From positions 46,548-110,547 of the forward strand of contig JADLGL010000024.1 in NCBI GenBank assembly GCA_020849325.1: a DNA stretch of 64,000 nt, in the 5' to 3' direction. A program made the translations under genes and the position numbers. The DNA is from Bauldia sp. GTDB taxonomy: Bacteria > Pseudomonadota > Alphaproteobacteria > Rhizobiales > Kaistiaceae. The notes under the pieces were generated by a model. The model was given only the letters and a program-made list of their open reading frames with translations. It was not told where the DNA came from and made no database searches. Below, in pieces: positions 55,925 through 64,000 of the stretch; positions within the stretch are counted from its first letter, which is position 1, and each line of letters starts with the position of its first letter.

Positions 55925-58465
55925 ATGTGGATGGCCATCGAGCAGCCGCGCGGCCGCGGCTTCGGGGTAGCCGAGGACGAGGACGCGATCCGGAAGCGGA
56001 TCGCGCGCGCCGTCCGTCGCGCCCGCCTCGCGCTCCTGTGGGAAGCGGTGTGGCCGAAGCTCGTGCCACCGCTCCTCCTCGCGGCAGCCTTCCTTGCCCT
56101 GTCGTCGCTCGGCGTCTGGATCGGCATGCTGGAATGGCTCCGGCTGGTCGTCCTCGGCGCGTTCGCCGTTGCGGCGGCAGCGGCGCTCGCGCCGCTCCTC
56201 TGGCTCCGCATGCCGAGCCGCGCGGCGGCGCTCGCCCGCGTCGAGACAGCGACCGGCGCGCCGCATCGGCCGGCACGCAGCGTCTTCGACACGCTCGGTG
56301 CCGGCAGCGCCGACCCGCTGACGCGCGCCGTCTGGGCCGCGCACCGGGCGCGCCTCCTCGCCGAATTCGGTCCGCTCCGCGCCGGGTTGCCGTCGCCGGG
56401 CGTCGCGCGCCGCGATCCCTACGCCATCCGCTACCTCGTCCTTCTCGTCCTCGTCGTTGCCTTCATCGCCGGCGGGGCCGGCATCTCCGATCGGCTGAAC
56501 GACGCGTTCCGTGGCGCCGCGCCGACATCGGCGGCCGCGGCCGTCGCCCGCGTCGATGCCTGGGCGGCGCCGCCGGACTACACCGGCCGGCCGCCGATCT
56601 TCCTCACCGGCGAGGCCGTTCGCGGCGATGCGCCGATCTCGGTGCCCGAGGGCACGACGATCATCGTCCGCACCGCCGCCGACCAGCGCGACGTCGCCGT
56701 GACCCGGACCGTCGATGGCGCCGACACGCGGGTTCCCGCCGCCGTCGGCCTCGGCGCCGGGCCGCGCGAGCACAGGTTCGTCCTCGATGCCGACGGCGGC
56801 GTCACGATCCGCGCCGGCAACGAGCAACTGTACGCCTGGCAGTTCACCGTCGTCCCCGACACGCCGCCGACGATGGAATGGACGAACGACCCGCCGACGA
56901 CGACGCAGGGCGTCCTCCGCGTCGGCGTTGCGGTGACCGACGACTACGGCATTGCGACAGTGCACGGCGAGGCGACGCTGGTCGCGCCGCCGGCCGCCGA
57001 GGCGCGGCCGCTGATCGGGCCGCCCGACATCGCGCTCCGCCCGCCCGACGTGACGCCGGGCGAGGCGGCGACGGTGAACGCGGCGATCGACGTCGCCTCC
57101 CATCCCTGGGCCGGCCTTCGCGTGAACCTTCGCCTCATCGCGACGGACGCCGCGGGGCAGCAAGGCGCCACGACGATCCGCACCGTCACGCTGCCGCAGC
57201 GGGTCTTCACGCTGCCGCTGTCGCGCGCTCTCGTCGAGCAGCGGCAGATCCTCGCGCTCGATGCGAACCAGCGCGGCCGCGTCGCTTCCGCGCTCGACCT
57301 CCTGACGGTAGCGCCGGCGCTCTTCATCGATGGCGCGGGCGAGTATCTCGCGCTCCGGACGGTCTACTACCGCCTCGTCTACGCCGGCACCGACGCCGAG
57401 CTTTCGGCCGTCGTCGACGCGCTCTGGAACCTTGCGGTGGCGCTCGAGGACAACCCGGTCGACAATGCCGGGCGGACGCTCGAGGCGGCGGCGGAGGCGC
57501 TCCGCGAGGCGCTCGCGAACGACGCGCCCGACGAGGAGGTCCAGGCGCTGATGGACCAGCTCCAGGCCGCGGTGCGCCAGTACCTCGCCGAACTCGCCGA
57601 GCGCGCGCCGACGCAGGCCGACGGCACCATGCCGCCGCCGAACGCCGACGCCCTCGACCGCGCCGAGATCGACGAGATGATCGACGAGATGCGCGACATG
57701 GCGCAGAACGGCGACCGCAACGACGCGCAGGCCGCGCTCGACCGCTTCGAGCGGATGATGGAGAACCTCCGGGCCGGGACGCCCGAGGAGCTGGCGCAGC
57801 AGCCGCCGCCGGAAGGCAACGAAACGCTGCAGGACCTCGCCGACATCATCGTCGAGCAGCAGCGCATCCAGGACGAGACGTTCACCATCCAGCAGGAGCA
57901 GAACGCGCCGATCGCGACGCCGCGCACCGACGAGGAGGCACGGCAGCTCCTCGAGGAGCTGCGTCAGCGCCGCGCCGACCAGGCGCAGCGCCTCAACCAG
58001 CTCCAGGCCGAGCAGGAGGCGCTCGACGGCGCGCTCGGGCGGCTGATGGAGGAAATGGACACCCTCGGCTTCCTCGAACCCGACAACACGCTCGGCGCCG
58101 CCCGCGAGGACATGGCAGCGGCGGCGACCGAGCTCGGTGCGGGCGACGCCGAGGACGCCGTCCGCGAACAGCAGGAGGCGCTCGTCAACCTCGACGGCGG
58201 CGCGCGCGACCTCGCCGAGCAGCTCGCCACCGGCAACCCCAATACCCAGGTCCGGCGCAGCAATACCGGCACCGGCGGCAACGATCCGCTCGGCCGTCCG
58301 CTGCCGACCCAGGGGCCGGACTATGGCGACGAGACCCGCGTGCCCGAGGAGATCGACCGCCAGCGTGCCCGCGAGATCCTCGATGCCATCCGCCAGCGTC
58401 TCGAAGAGGGCGGGCGGCCCGAGGTCGAGCGCAACTACCTCGAACGGCTCCTCGAGGATTTCTGA
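55925..58465 (+). CDS. Large membrane protein of the DUF4175/TIGR02302 family
   Basis: The 846-residue protein has two N-terminal membrane helices (LLLAAAFLALSSLGVWIGML and LVVLGAFAVAAAAALAPLLWL), a third near residue 168 (YLVLLVLVVAFIAGGAG), then a periplasmic beta-rich region (ARVDAWAAPPDYTGRPPIFL is the family mark). The C-terminal 330 residues are long coiled coils rich in Glu, Gln and Arg. The function is unknown; the family is restricted to alphaproteobacteria and is usually encoded next to lysA. Here a secreted protein gene separates it from the lysA-like gene. An ATG 6 bp downstream is an alternative start. Confidence 0.85.
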   Translation: MWMAIEQPRGRGFGVAEDEDAIRKRIARAVRRARLALLWEAVWPKLVPPLLLAAAFLALSSLGVWIGMLEWLRLVVLGAFAVAAAAALAPLLWLRMPSRAAALARVETATGAPHRPARSVFDTLGAGSADPLTRAVWAAHRARLLAEFGPLRAGLPSPGVARRDPYAIRYLVLLVLVVAFIAGGAGISDRLNDAFRGAAPTSAAAAVARVDAWAAPPDYTGRPPIFLTGEAVRGDAPISVPEGTTIIVRTAADQRDVAVTRTVDGADTRVPAAVGLGAGPREHRFVLDADGGVTIRAGNEQLYAWQFTVVPDTPPTMEWTNDPPTTTQGVLRVGVAVTDDYGIATVHGEATLVAPPAAEARPLIGPPDIALRPPDVTPGEAATVNAAIDVASHPWAGLRVNLRLIATDAAGQQGATTIRTVTLPQRVFTLPLSRALVEQRQILALDANQRGRVASALDLLTVAPALFIDGAGEYLALRTVYYRLVYAGTDAELSAVVDALWNLAVALEDNPVDNAGRTLEAAAEALREALANDAPDEEVQALMDQLQAAVRQYLAELAERAPTQADGTMPPPNADALDRAEIDEMIDEMRDMAQNGDRNDAQAALDRFERMMENLRAGTPEELAQQPPPEGNETLQDLADIIVEQQRIQDETFTIQQEQNAPIATPRTDEEARQLLEELRQRRADQAQRLNQLQAEQEALDGALGRLMEEMDTLGFLEPDNTLGAAREDMAAAATELGAGDAEDAVREQQEALVNLDGGARDLAEQLATGNPNTQVRRSNTGTGGNDPLGRPLPTQGPDYGDETRVPEEIDRQRAREILDAIRQRLEEGGRPEVERNYLERLLEDF

Positions 58466-58561
58466 CCTGAAAACCCCAGGCAGCGCGGCGGCTGCCGGCC
58501 GGCTTGCGCCGGGCGAACACCAGCCGCATAACGCTGTGCGTCCTCGGGAGGGATCGTTCAC

Positions 58562-59218
58562 ATGACCATGCATGCGGGCCGCGCCGCGGCGATCCGGCGT
58601 GTTCTGGCCACGGGCCTTGCGGGCGCCGTCCTTGCGGGCGTCGCGGCTGCGCAGCAGATCGAGCCGCGCGTCGTCTTCGACGATTTCGCCGATCCGCGCT
58701 CCGGCTGGACCGAGCACGCCGCCAATGGCGGCATCGAGATCGCCTATCGCGACGGCACCTACCAGGTGGTGATGACGACGCCGACGCCGCTGCAGGTGAT
58801 CGGCAGCGGCACGCGGCTTGCCGACGGGGCCGTCTCGGTCGACGTCGCCAATCTCGAGCCGTCGGTCCCGCATCCGCAGGGCCTGTTCGTTCGCGGGCAG
58901 GACTCGGACAACTACTACGGGTTCCTCGTCCAGTCGGACGGAACATTCACCGTCTTCCGCTGGGAGAACGGCATGTATTACAGCGAGAGCGCGGCCAACA
59001 TGCAGCTGCCCGCCGGCCTCTATTCGACCGACGGCATGAACGCGCTCGACGTCATGACGGAGGGGCAGCGGATTCGCTTCTTCGTCAACTTCGTCGAGGT
59101 TTTCGAGGTGCGGAACACCAAGTGGATCGACGGCGAAGCCGGCCTCCTCTTCGGCAACCTCTCCTTCGACCGCGCCGGGACCGTCTACGACAACTGGCGC
59201 ATCCAGATCCTCCGCTGA
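58562..59218 (+). CDS. Secreted beta-sandwich (LamG/DUF1080-like) protein
   Basis: The 218-residue precursor has a signal peptide (VLATGLAGAVLAGVAAAQ, cut near residue 31). The mature part begins VVFDDFADPRSGWTEHA, GIEIAYRDGTYQVVM and later YYGFLVQSDGTFTVFRWENG and GEAGLLFGNLSFDRAGTVYDNWRI. This is the layout of concanavalin-like beta-sandwiches known as 3-keto-disaccharide hydrolase-like or family-16-like domains. I see no clear catalytic acid pair. The protein is periplasmic or extracellular; a sugar-binding role is possible. It sits 96 bp after the TIGR02302-type gene. Confidence 0.65.
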   Translation: MTMHAGRAAAIRRVLATGLAGAVLAGVAAAQQIEPRVVFDDFADPRSGWTEHAANGGIEIAYRDGTYQVVMTTPTPLQVIGSGTRLADGAVSVDVANLEPSVPHPQGLFVRGQDSDNYYGFLVQSDGTFTVFRWENGMYYSESAANMQLPAGLYSTDGMNALDVMTEGQRIRFFVNFVEVFEVRNTKWIDGEAGLLFGNLSFDRAGTVYDNWRIQILR

Positions 59219-59334
59219 GCCGGATACCCTCTCCTCGGCCCGGCATCGAAGCGCGGGCATCGATCCCCGGCGTCGCCGGTCCGCAAACCGGTTGACATCA
59301 CGGCAGGCTTGCGCGACCGGTCGCGCCTTCGTTC

Positions 59335-60567
59335 ATGGCGGGGCTACGACCGGTGCGCGTTCTCGATGACTATTTTGCCACCGGCGCGTGGCGCGATCTC
59401 GTGCGCGAATACGAGACGCCCCTTGTCGTCGTCGATGCCGCGATCGTCCGCGAACGCGCCCGTTCGCTCCGGAGGGCCTTTCCGGGGGCGAAGCTCTTCT
59501 ACGCGCCAAAGGCCAACCACAACCCGCACATCGTCCGTCTGATCGTCGAGGAAGGTTTCGGCATCGACGCCGTCAGCCCGATGGAAATCCGCCTCGGCAC
59601 GTCGCTCGGCGTCGAGCCGCAGGACATCGTCTACGTCGAGAACGCCATGTCGCCCGCCGACATGGGCTACGCGATCGCCGAAGGCGTCCGCATCGTCCTC
59701 GGCTCGCTCGGCGCGGTGCAGCGCTGGGGCGTGGCGAAGCCGAATTCGAGCGTCAGCCTTCGCGTCAATGGCGACATCGGCGCCTCGTCGCACCACTACA
59801 CCTTCACGGCCGGTCCCAAGACCAAGTTCGGCATCCACGTCACGCAGCTTGCCGAAGCGCGGGCGATCTGCGCCGCGCATGGCGTGAAGATCACGGGCCT
59901 CCAGCAGCACATCGGTTCGAACTGGCTCGACCCCGATCCGTTCGTGACCGCCGCCGAGGCGCTGATCACGATCGCAAAAGCGTTTCCGGACGTGACGATG
60001 CTCGATTTCGGCGGCGGCTTCGGCATTCCGTACCGGCCGGAGGACCATCGACTCGACGTCGACGGTGTCGGCGACGCGGTCCGCCACCTCGTCCGCAGCC
60101 ACAAGGCGCCGTCGGGCCACGACTACGAGATCGGCTTCGAGCCAGGTCGCTATCTCGTGGCCGAGAGCTCGGCGATCCTCACGACGGTCCACGACCGAAA
60201 AATCGGCTCGACCGGCCGCATCTTCGTCGGCACCGACACCGGCTTCAACCAGCTGATTCGGCCGGCGCTCTACAACTCCTACCACCGCATCCTCAACCTG
60301 ACGGGCGGCGACCGGGAGACCGAACGCGTCGACGTGTGTGGCAATCTCTGCGAGGAAGCCGACTATCTCGCCCGCGACCGCCTCCTCCCCGCGGCGAAGG
60401 AAGGCGACGTCCTCGCGATCATGGACGCCGGCGCGTACGGCCTCGCGCAGGCGAGCGACTACAATCTCCGCCTCATGCCGGCCGAAGTGATGATCGACGG
60501 CGACAGCCACCGGCTGATCCGGAAGCGGAAGACGTTCAACGACGTGATGGCGCAGTTCGACGTTTGA
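59335..60567 (+). CDS. lysA: PLP-dependent decarboxylase, diaminopimelate decarboxylase-like
   Basis: The 410-residue protein belongs to fold-III PLP decarboxylases: LFYAPKANHNPHIVRLI with the PLP Lys, GLQQHIGSNWLD, MLDFGGGFGIPYRPED and FEPGRYLVAESSAIL. CGNLCEEADYLARD is the second active-site loop: the Cys and the Glu after it match DAP decarboxylase (CESGD) rather than ornithine (CDGD-like) enzymes, but the loop reads EEAD. DAP decarboxylase would make lysine; the divergent loop and N-terminus leave room for another diamino acid. It is encoded downstream of the TIGR02302-type and beta-sandwich genes. Confidence 0.75.
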   Translation: MAGLRPVRVLDDYFATGAWRDLVREYETPLVVVDAAIVRERARSLRRAFPGAKLFYAPKANHNPHIVRLIVEEGFGIDAVSPMEIRLGTSLGVEPQDIVYVENAMSPADMGYAIAEGVRIVLGSLGAVQRWGVAKPNSSVSLRVNGDIGASSHHYTFTAGPKTKFGIHVTQLAEARAICAAHGVKITGLQQHIGSNWLDPDPFVTAAEALITIAKAFPDVTMLDFGGGFGIPYRPEDHRLDVDGVGDAVRHLVRSHKAPSGHDYEIGFEPGRYLVAESSAILTTVHDRKIGSTGRIFVGTDTGFNQLIRPALYNSYHRILNLTGGDRETERVDVCGNLCEEADYLARDRLLPAAKEGDVLAIMDAGAYGLAQASDYNLRLMPAEVMIDGDSHRLIRKRKTFNDVMAQFDV

Positions 60568-60666
60568 TTCCTGCTTCCTGGCGGCCGGTTCTCTCTCCGC
60601 AAGACCATCCCCGTCGGATCAGCCTTCGGCTGTCCGGAACGAGGGGATCTGCGCCGGCGAGAGCGA

Positions 60667-61131
60667 TCAGCGGAACACGCCGCCGACCACCGCGACCACC
60701 AGCCAGAAAACCAGCACCGCCGCGGGGATGAGCGGGATCAGCCAGCGGATGCGGCGGTCGCCGGCGACGAACTTGCCGCCGGGGAAATAGTAGAGGGCGA
60801 ACACCGGGTCGTGGACGAGGAGTTCCTTCAGCCGGTCGAGCCCCGCCACCATGCGCGCCGAGAGGAAGATGAAGGCGAGCGAGTAGGCCGTCGCCAGCAC
60901 CACCAGCGCGATCCGCGCCGAGAGGAGGAAACTGCTCGGCTCGGCGGGGACGTGGGAGGTGAAAAACGCGCCTGCGAGGAATGCCTGTGCCACGATGAAG
61001 GTATTGAGGCGGTGCTGGAGCAGGATCTCCATCGCGGAGTGATACTCCCAGGCGCGTGACAGACGCGCCTGCGGACCATCAGCGGGGAGGGGCGCCGTTT
61101 CCGGGGCGGGATCGGGGAAAGGTCGCGACAT
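60667..61131 (-). CDS. Hypothetical three-helix inner-membrane protein
   Basis: The 154-residue protein has a Pro/Ala-rich N-terminus (residues 1-25), then HSAMEILLQHRLNTFIVAQAFLAGAFF, two further helices (LSARIALVVLATAYSLAFIFLS and LIPLIPAAVLVFWLVVAVVGG) and a cytosolic loop KELLVHDPVFALYYFPGG. The start WEYHSAMEILLQHRLNTF recalls small bacterial membrane proteins of unknown role. It is followed downstream by nothing on this strand until lysA and is preceded, 6 bp upstream, by a 74-residue gene. Confidence 0.7.
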   Translation of the reverse strand: MSRPFPDPAPETAPLPADGPQARLSRAWEYHSAMEILLQHRLNTFIVAQAFLAGAFFTSHVPAEPSSFLLSARIALVVLATAYSLAFIFLSARMVAGLDRLKELLVHDPVFALYYFPGGKFVAGDRRIRWLIPLIPAAVLVFWLVVAVVGGVFR

Positions 61132-61137
61132 TGCCGG

Positions 61138-61362
61138 TCAGTCGTGAAGCCGGATCGTTTTCACTTGGGCACGCAGCACCGCGATCGCCCCATAGGGTTT
61201 CGCCGTCGATTTCCCGTCGCCTGAGGGTACGAAGCCGATTTCAGTGCCGATGACGAACCCTTCCCGTTCGAGCGTTGCGGCGAAGGGGTAGGGGTCGGCG
61301 AAGTGCGGCACGTCGATGTTGAGTTCGTCGCCGGAGCTGAAAGCGATCGTGAAAATGGCCAT
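61138..61362 (-). CDS. Hypothetical 74-residue cytosolic protein
   Basis: CTGGGGG six bases before the ATG at 61362 supports the start. The product is mostly beta: IFTIAFSSGDELNIDVPHF, ATLEREGFVIGTEIGFVPSG and YGAIAVLRAQVKTIRLHD. I recognise no family. It lies 6 bp upstream of the membrane protein gene on the same strand, so the two likely form a unit. Confidence 0.55.
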   Translation of the reverse strand: MAIFTIAFSSGDELNIDVPHFADPYPFAATLEREGFVIGTEIGFVPSGDGKSTAKPYGAIAVLRAQVKTIRLHD

Positions 61363-61444
61363 GCGAACCCCCAGCATTTCCAGAGCATAGCACGGCCGCA
61401 CCCGGGCGGTGATCCGCGCAAGGTGGTCCTCTGGCGCCGGCGCG

Positions 61445-62605
61445 TCAGGCCGCCGGCCGCGGCTCCGGCAAAGCGACATGCTCCGGCCGCACGAACTTTT
61501 CCGCCGCGGCGACGCCGATCTCGTAGAGGCGCTGGACGCCGGCGGCGTTGTCGAGCTCGGCGAGCTCCGCGATTTCAGCGTCGGTCGACCGGATGCCGAG
61601 TTCCCGGTGCAGCCAGTCGCTGTCGAGGCGGACGTTGTAGCGGGCGAAGCTGAACAGCGGCGCCGCGGGGAGCCTGAACCCGCCGAGATCGCCGGATTCG
61701 CTGTTGAGCGGCCACGAGGTGTCGCTGTGGCCGAGAAGCTCCATCATCGTCGTCGCGACGTCGCTGCCGTCCGCCGACATGCCGCGCAGCGCCTCGACGG
61801 CGAGCATCGCCGCGGGCATCCGCCGCGCCGCGGCGGGGCCGAGGCGGAGGCGGTGGAGGCCGGTGCCCACCGAGACGATCCGCAGCCGCTCCGCCCCGGT
61901 CGGCCAGCCGAAGCCGTAGGCCGGGACGGTCGCGAGCTGGAGGAGGGCGAGGACGGGGTTGTTGTACGGCGTCATCCCGCCGTCGACGAAAAGGCCGGGC
62001 GCGGTGTTCTCGGCCACCGGCACCTCGTGCGGGGCAAAATAGTAGGGTGCCGCCGTCGAGGCGCGGACGAGGTCGGCGAGCCGGTAGTGCCGGTTGCCCA
62101 CATACGAGCCATCCGGCGGGTCGGCCCAGTATTTCGCCGCCGGGTTGTTGGTCACCAGCCACGGGCTGCCGGTGTCGAGGCGCTTCATCACGATGGCGAG
62201 CGACGTGCGAAGGTCCGGGCTGTCGAGCCGCCGGTCACCCACCACGGCGGCGATTTCGCTTTCGAGCGCGTCGGCATCGAAGATGGTCTGGATCAGCTTC
62301 AGCCGGAAGCGCGAGCGCACGAACACTTTCGGCACGAGATCGCGATAGAACGCGCCGATCTCGCGGACCGGGTAGCCCAGCGCCAGCGCCGTGCCGATGA
62401 TGGCGCCGGTCGAGGTGCCGCCGATGAGGTCGAACGCCTCGGCGAGCCGCACCGGCCGTCCCGCGCGCTCGCCCAGCAGCGTCTCGATGCGTTCGAGGAA
62501 GGCGATCGAGACGATGCCCCGCACCCCGCCGCCATCGAGCGCGAGGATGCTGCGTGGCGGGGATGGAGCGTCCGTGGTGGCGCTCCCGGTCAGCAAGGCG
62601 ACCAC
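61445..62605 (-). CDS. Patatin-like phospholipase
   Basis: The 386-residue protein has the patatin features: ILALDGGGVRGIVSIAFLERIE (oxyanion hole), the nucleophile elbow GGTSTGAIIGTAL (Ser in GTSTG) and the catalytic Asp in LFVDGGMTPYNNP. The C-terminal 130 residues are typical of cytosolic bacterial patatins similar to CapV and to plant-type patatins. No cyclic-oligonucleotide synthetase is encoded beside it, so it is probably a lipid-turnover enzyme rather than a CBASS effector. GTG is the likely start. It diverges from mcl across 297 bp that contain no gene. Confidence 0.85.
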   Translation of the reverse strand: MVALLTGSATTDAPSPPRSILALDGGGVRGIVSIAFLERIETLLGERAGRPVRLAEAFDLIGGTSTGAIIGTALALGYPVREIGAFYRDLVPKVFVRSRFRLKLIQTIFDADALESEIAAVVGDRRLDSPDLRTSLAIVMKRLDTGSPWLVTNNPAAKYWADPPDGSYVGNRHYRLADLVRASTAAPYYFAPHEVPVAENTAPGLFVDGGMTPYNNPVLALLQLATVPAYGFGWPTGAERLRIVSVGTGLHRLRLGPAAARRMPAAMLAVEALRGMSADGSDVATTMMELLGHSDTSWPLNSESGDLGGFRLPAAPLFSFARYNVRLDSDWLHRELGIRSTDAEIAELAELDNAAGVQRLYEIGVAAAEKFVRPEHVALPEPRPAA

Positions 62606-62902
62606 CGCCCGGTGCGGTGGCGGCGAGGGGTTGGGAAGCAGGCAGGCGGTAGCGTCATGCAGCGTGCCGCCATGGCGGGTTTTCCAACGGAATTCGGTTC
62701 ACAAGGCCCGAAACGGCGGCATGCTTCAACCGAAAATCGCAGGCCCCGCGCCCTGCGCGGGACGCAGCCGGCCCTGCGGCAACAGCGCATTGGCGGACCG
62801 TTCACCGGCTGGTAAGAGGTGCGGCAGGCCGTGGACCGGGGGCCCAACCCCGCCCGCGAAAGGGATGCCGTGCCGCAACGGCCGGCGGGGAGGAGCGTCT
62901 CG

Positions 62903-63865
62903 TTGAGCCACACCGTCAATCATCTCCGTAAACCGCGCGTCCAGCGCAGCACCCTCGCGGTGCCGGGATCGAACCCCGGGATGTTCGAAAAGGCTCTCGC
63001 GAGCGACACCGACTTCATCTTCCTCGACCTCGAGGACGCCGTGGCGCCGCCCGACAAGGAGCAGGCACGGAAGAACATCGTCCAGGCCCTCAACGATCTC
63101 GACTGGCGCGGCGCGGGCAAGACGATGTCGGTCCGCATCAACGGCCTCGACACCCACTACATGTACCGCGACGTCGTCGACCTCATGGAGCAGGCGGGGT
63201 CGAAGATCGACACGCTGCTGGTGCCGAAGGTCGGCGTCCCCGCCGATCTCTACGCCGTCGAGATGATGGTCAATCAGATCGAGATGGCCAAAGGCCTCAA
63301 GAACAGGGTCGGCCTCGAAGCGCTGATCGAAACCGCGCTCGGCATGGCCAATGTCGAGGCGATCGCCGCGTGGAACGGCCGGCTCGAGGCGCTCCATTTC
63401 GGCGTCGCCGACTACGCCGCCTCCAACAAGGCGCGCACGGTCAACATCGGCGGCCTCAACCCCGACTATCCCGGCGACCAGTGGCATTTCGCGCTGTCGC
63501 GCATGACCGTCGCCTGCCGTGCCTATGGCCTCCGCGCCATCGACGGCCCGTTCGGCGACTTCAAGGATCCGGACGGTTATCGGCTCGCCGCCCGGAGAGG
63601 CGCCGCCCTCGGCATCGAGGGCAAGTGGGCGATCCACCCGACCCAGATCGCGCTCGCCAACGAGGTGTTCTCGCCGTCGCCCGCCGAGGTCGACAAGGCG
63701 AAGCGCATCGTTGCGGCGTTGAAGGAAGCGGAAGCGCAGGGCAAGGGCGCCGCGGCGCTCGACGGCAAGATGATCGACGCCGCATCCGAGCGCATGGCCC
63801 GCAACGTCCTCATCGTCAACGACGCCATTGAGGCCGCCGCGCAGAAGCGCGCAACGGCCGCCTGA
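62903..63865 (+). CDS. mcl: L-malyl-CoA/beta-methylmalyl-CoA lyase (HpcH/HpaI family)
   Basis: GGAGGAG eight bases before a TTG sets the start, giving 320 residues ([17 protein letters not shown]). The protein follows the malyl-CoA lyase pattern: [41 protein letters not shown] (metal Glu/Asp), [56 protein letters not shown] and [17 protein letters not shown]. It splits malyl-CoA into acetyl-CoA and glyoxylate in the serine cycle or acts on methylmalyl-CoA in the ethylmalonyl-CoA pathway. The malate-CoA ligase gene follows in 10 bp. Confidence 0.92.
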   Translation: MSHTVNHLRKPRVQRSTLAVPGSNPGMFEKALASDTDFIFLDLEDAVAPPDKEQARKNIVQALNDLDWRGAGKTMSVRINGLDTHYMYRDVVDLMEQAGSKIDTLLVPKVGVPADLYAVEMMVNQIEMAKGLKNRVGLEALIETALGMANVEAIAAWNGRLEALHFGVADYAASNKARTVNIGGLNPDYPGDQWHFALSRMTVACRAYGLRAIDGPFGDFKDPDGYRLAARRGAALGIEGKWAIHPTQIALANEVFSPSPAEVDKAKRIVAALKEAEAQGKGAAALDGKMIDAASERMARNVLIVNDAIEAAAQKRATAA

Positions 63866-63875
63866 CGGAGCCAAC

Positions 63876-64000
63876 ATGGACATTCACGAGTACCAGGCGA
63901 AGGAAGTCCTTTCGCGCTACGGCGTGCCCGTCGCGAAGGGCGTCATCGCCTATTCCGCTGACGATGCCGTCAACGCCGCCCGCGAAATCGGCGGCGAGAA
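63876..64000 (+). CDS. mtkA: Malate-CoA ligase (or succinyl-CoA ligase) beta subunit, 5' part
   Basis: Only the first 41 residues are in the window: [20 protein letters not shown] then [17 protein letters not shown]. This is the ATP-grasp N-terminus shared by SucC and MtkA. Placement 10 bp after mcl is the order of methylotrophic serine-cycle clusters, where MtkAB makes malyl-CoA for Mcl, so MtkA is preferred over SucC. The remainder of the gene lies outside the window. Confidence 0.65.
   Translation, partial: MDIHEYQAKEVLSRYGVPVAKGVIAYSADDAVNAAREIGGE

Noticed and set aside
54956..59260. A leftward 1434-codon open frame covering the TIGR02302-type gene
   Set aside because: It is the antisense shadow of a GC-rich coding gene; only its last 190 codons (the adenosyltransferase) show real protein features. 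Its upstream part is Arg/Ala-rich with no motifs.
59335..60567. Ornithine decarboxylase as first choice for the fold-III enzyme
   Set aside because: The active-site Cys is followed by Glu as in diaminopimelate decarboxylases, and HIGSNW is DAP-type; ornithine enzymes have a CDG-type loop. The question stays open but lysA-like is preferred.
61445..62605. Patatin as a CBASS-type anti-phage effector
   Set aside because: No CD-NTase, Cap2 or Cap3 gene is adjacent; neighbours are hypothetical proteins and a malyl-CoA lyase. A general phospholipase is more likely.

Overview
The window is 64 kb of GC-rich DNA with tightly packed genes and many 4-bp ATGA/GTGA overlaps. It looks like the chromosome of an alphaproteobacterium of the order Hyphomicrobiales (Rhizobiales). 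Supporting signs are the ccmABCD-ccmG block, the argH-lptM pair, the arsR/arsC/aqpS arsenic module, a HIG1-like twin-membrane protein next to a PduO-type cobalamin adenosyltransferase, the large membrane coiled-coil protein of the TIGR02302 type, and dispersed palindromic elements of the RIME kind. An L-malyl-CoA lyase gene followed directly by the start of a malate-CoA ligase beta gene at the right edge suggests serine-cycle or ethylmalonyl-CoA-type C1/C2 metabolism. The species cannot be named from this sequence.

Layout. 1-2304: the end of a hybrid-type histidine kinase, a lone receiver and a receiver-adenylate cyclase, all overlapping. 2356-7418: a convergent GTP cyclohydrolase I homologue that has lost its zinc and catalytic residues, then a five-gene rightward unit: Tat-exported flavoprotein, unknown cytosolic protein, periplasmic cytochrome c, a private TatA, and an NsrR-like Rrf2 regulator. 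I regard this as the most likely undescribed system here. 7597-10303: an accessory island ending at tRNA-Ser(CGA). It holds a mini DnaJ-type zinc protein, arsR-arsC-aqpS and a prophage terminase stump, with an imperfect att-like direct repeat. 10423-25355: yciB-ftsY, a PagL-like protein, an EEP nuclease/phosphatase, a polysaccharide deacetylase, a second cyclase, a secreted ricin-type lectin, a branched-chain amino-acid type binding protein, a PepSY/two-component operon and livHMGF.

25606-42553: an RND/MMPL exporter, acs, an outer-membrane barrel, an acyl-CoA synthetase, a licD-cytidylyltransferase pair, a UroD-like protein, argG, a truncated ECF sigma factor, obgE, rpmA, rplU and the cytochrome c maturation operon ccmABCDG. 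42776-64000: acnA, a DUF1223 protein, an outer-membrane barrel, ispA, a YihY protein, lptM-argH, tlpA, a PolB-like exonuclease, hbd-rhomboid-adenosyltransferase, the TIGR02302 protein, a lysA-like decarboxylase, a patatin, mcl and the start of mtkA.

How parts fit. The ccm operon would mature the heme of the local cytochrome c, while the TatA-flavoprotein pair suggests a periplasmic redox enzyme with its own export component and an Fe-S sensor. acs, acnA, hbd, the adenosyltransferase, mcl and mtkA fit growth on C1/C2 compounds. Three full copies (103 bp each) and one half copy of a two-hairpin repeat sit exactly at gene ends and supply the neighbouring stop codons. All function calls rest on reading the sequence; no database search was possible.
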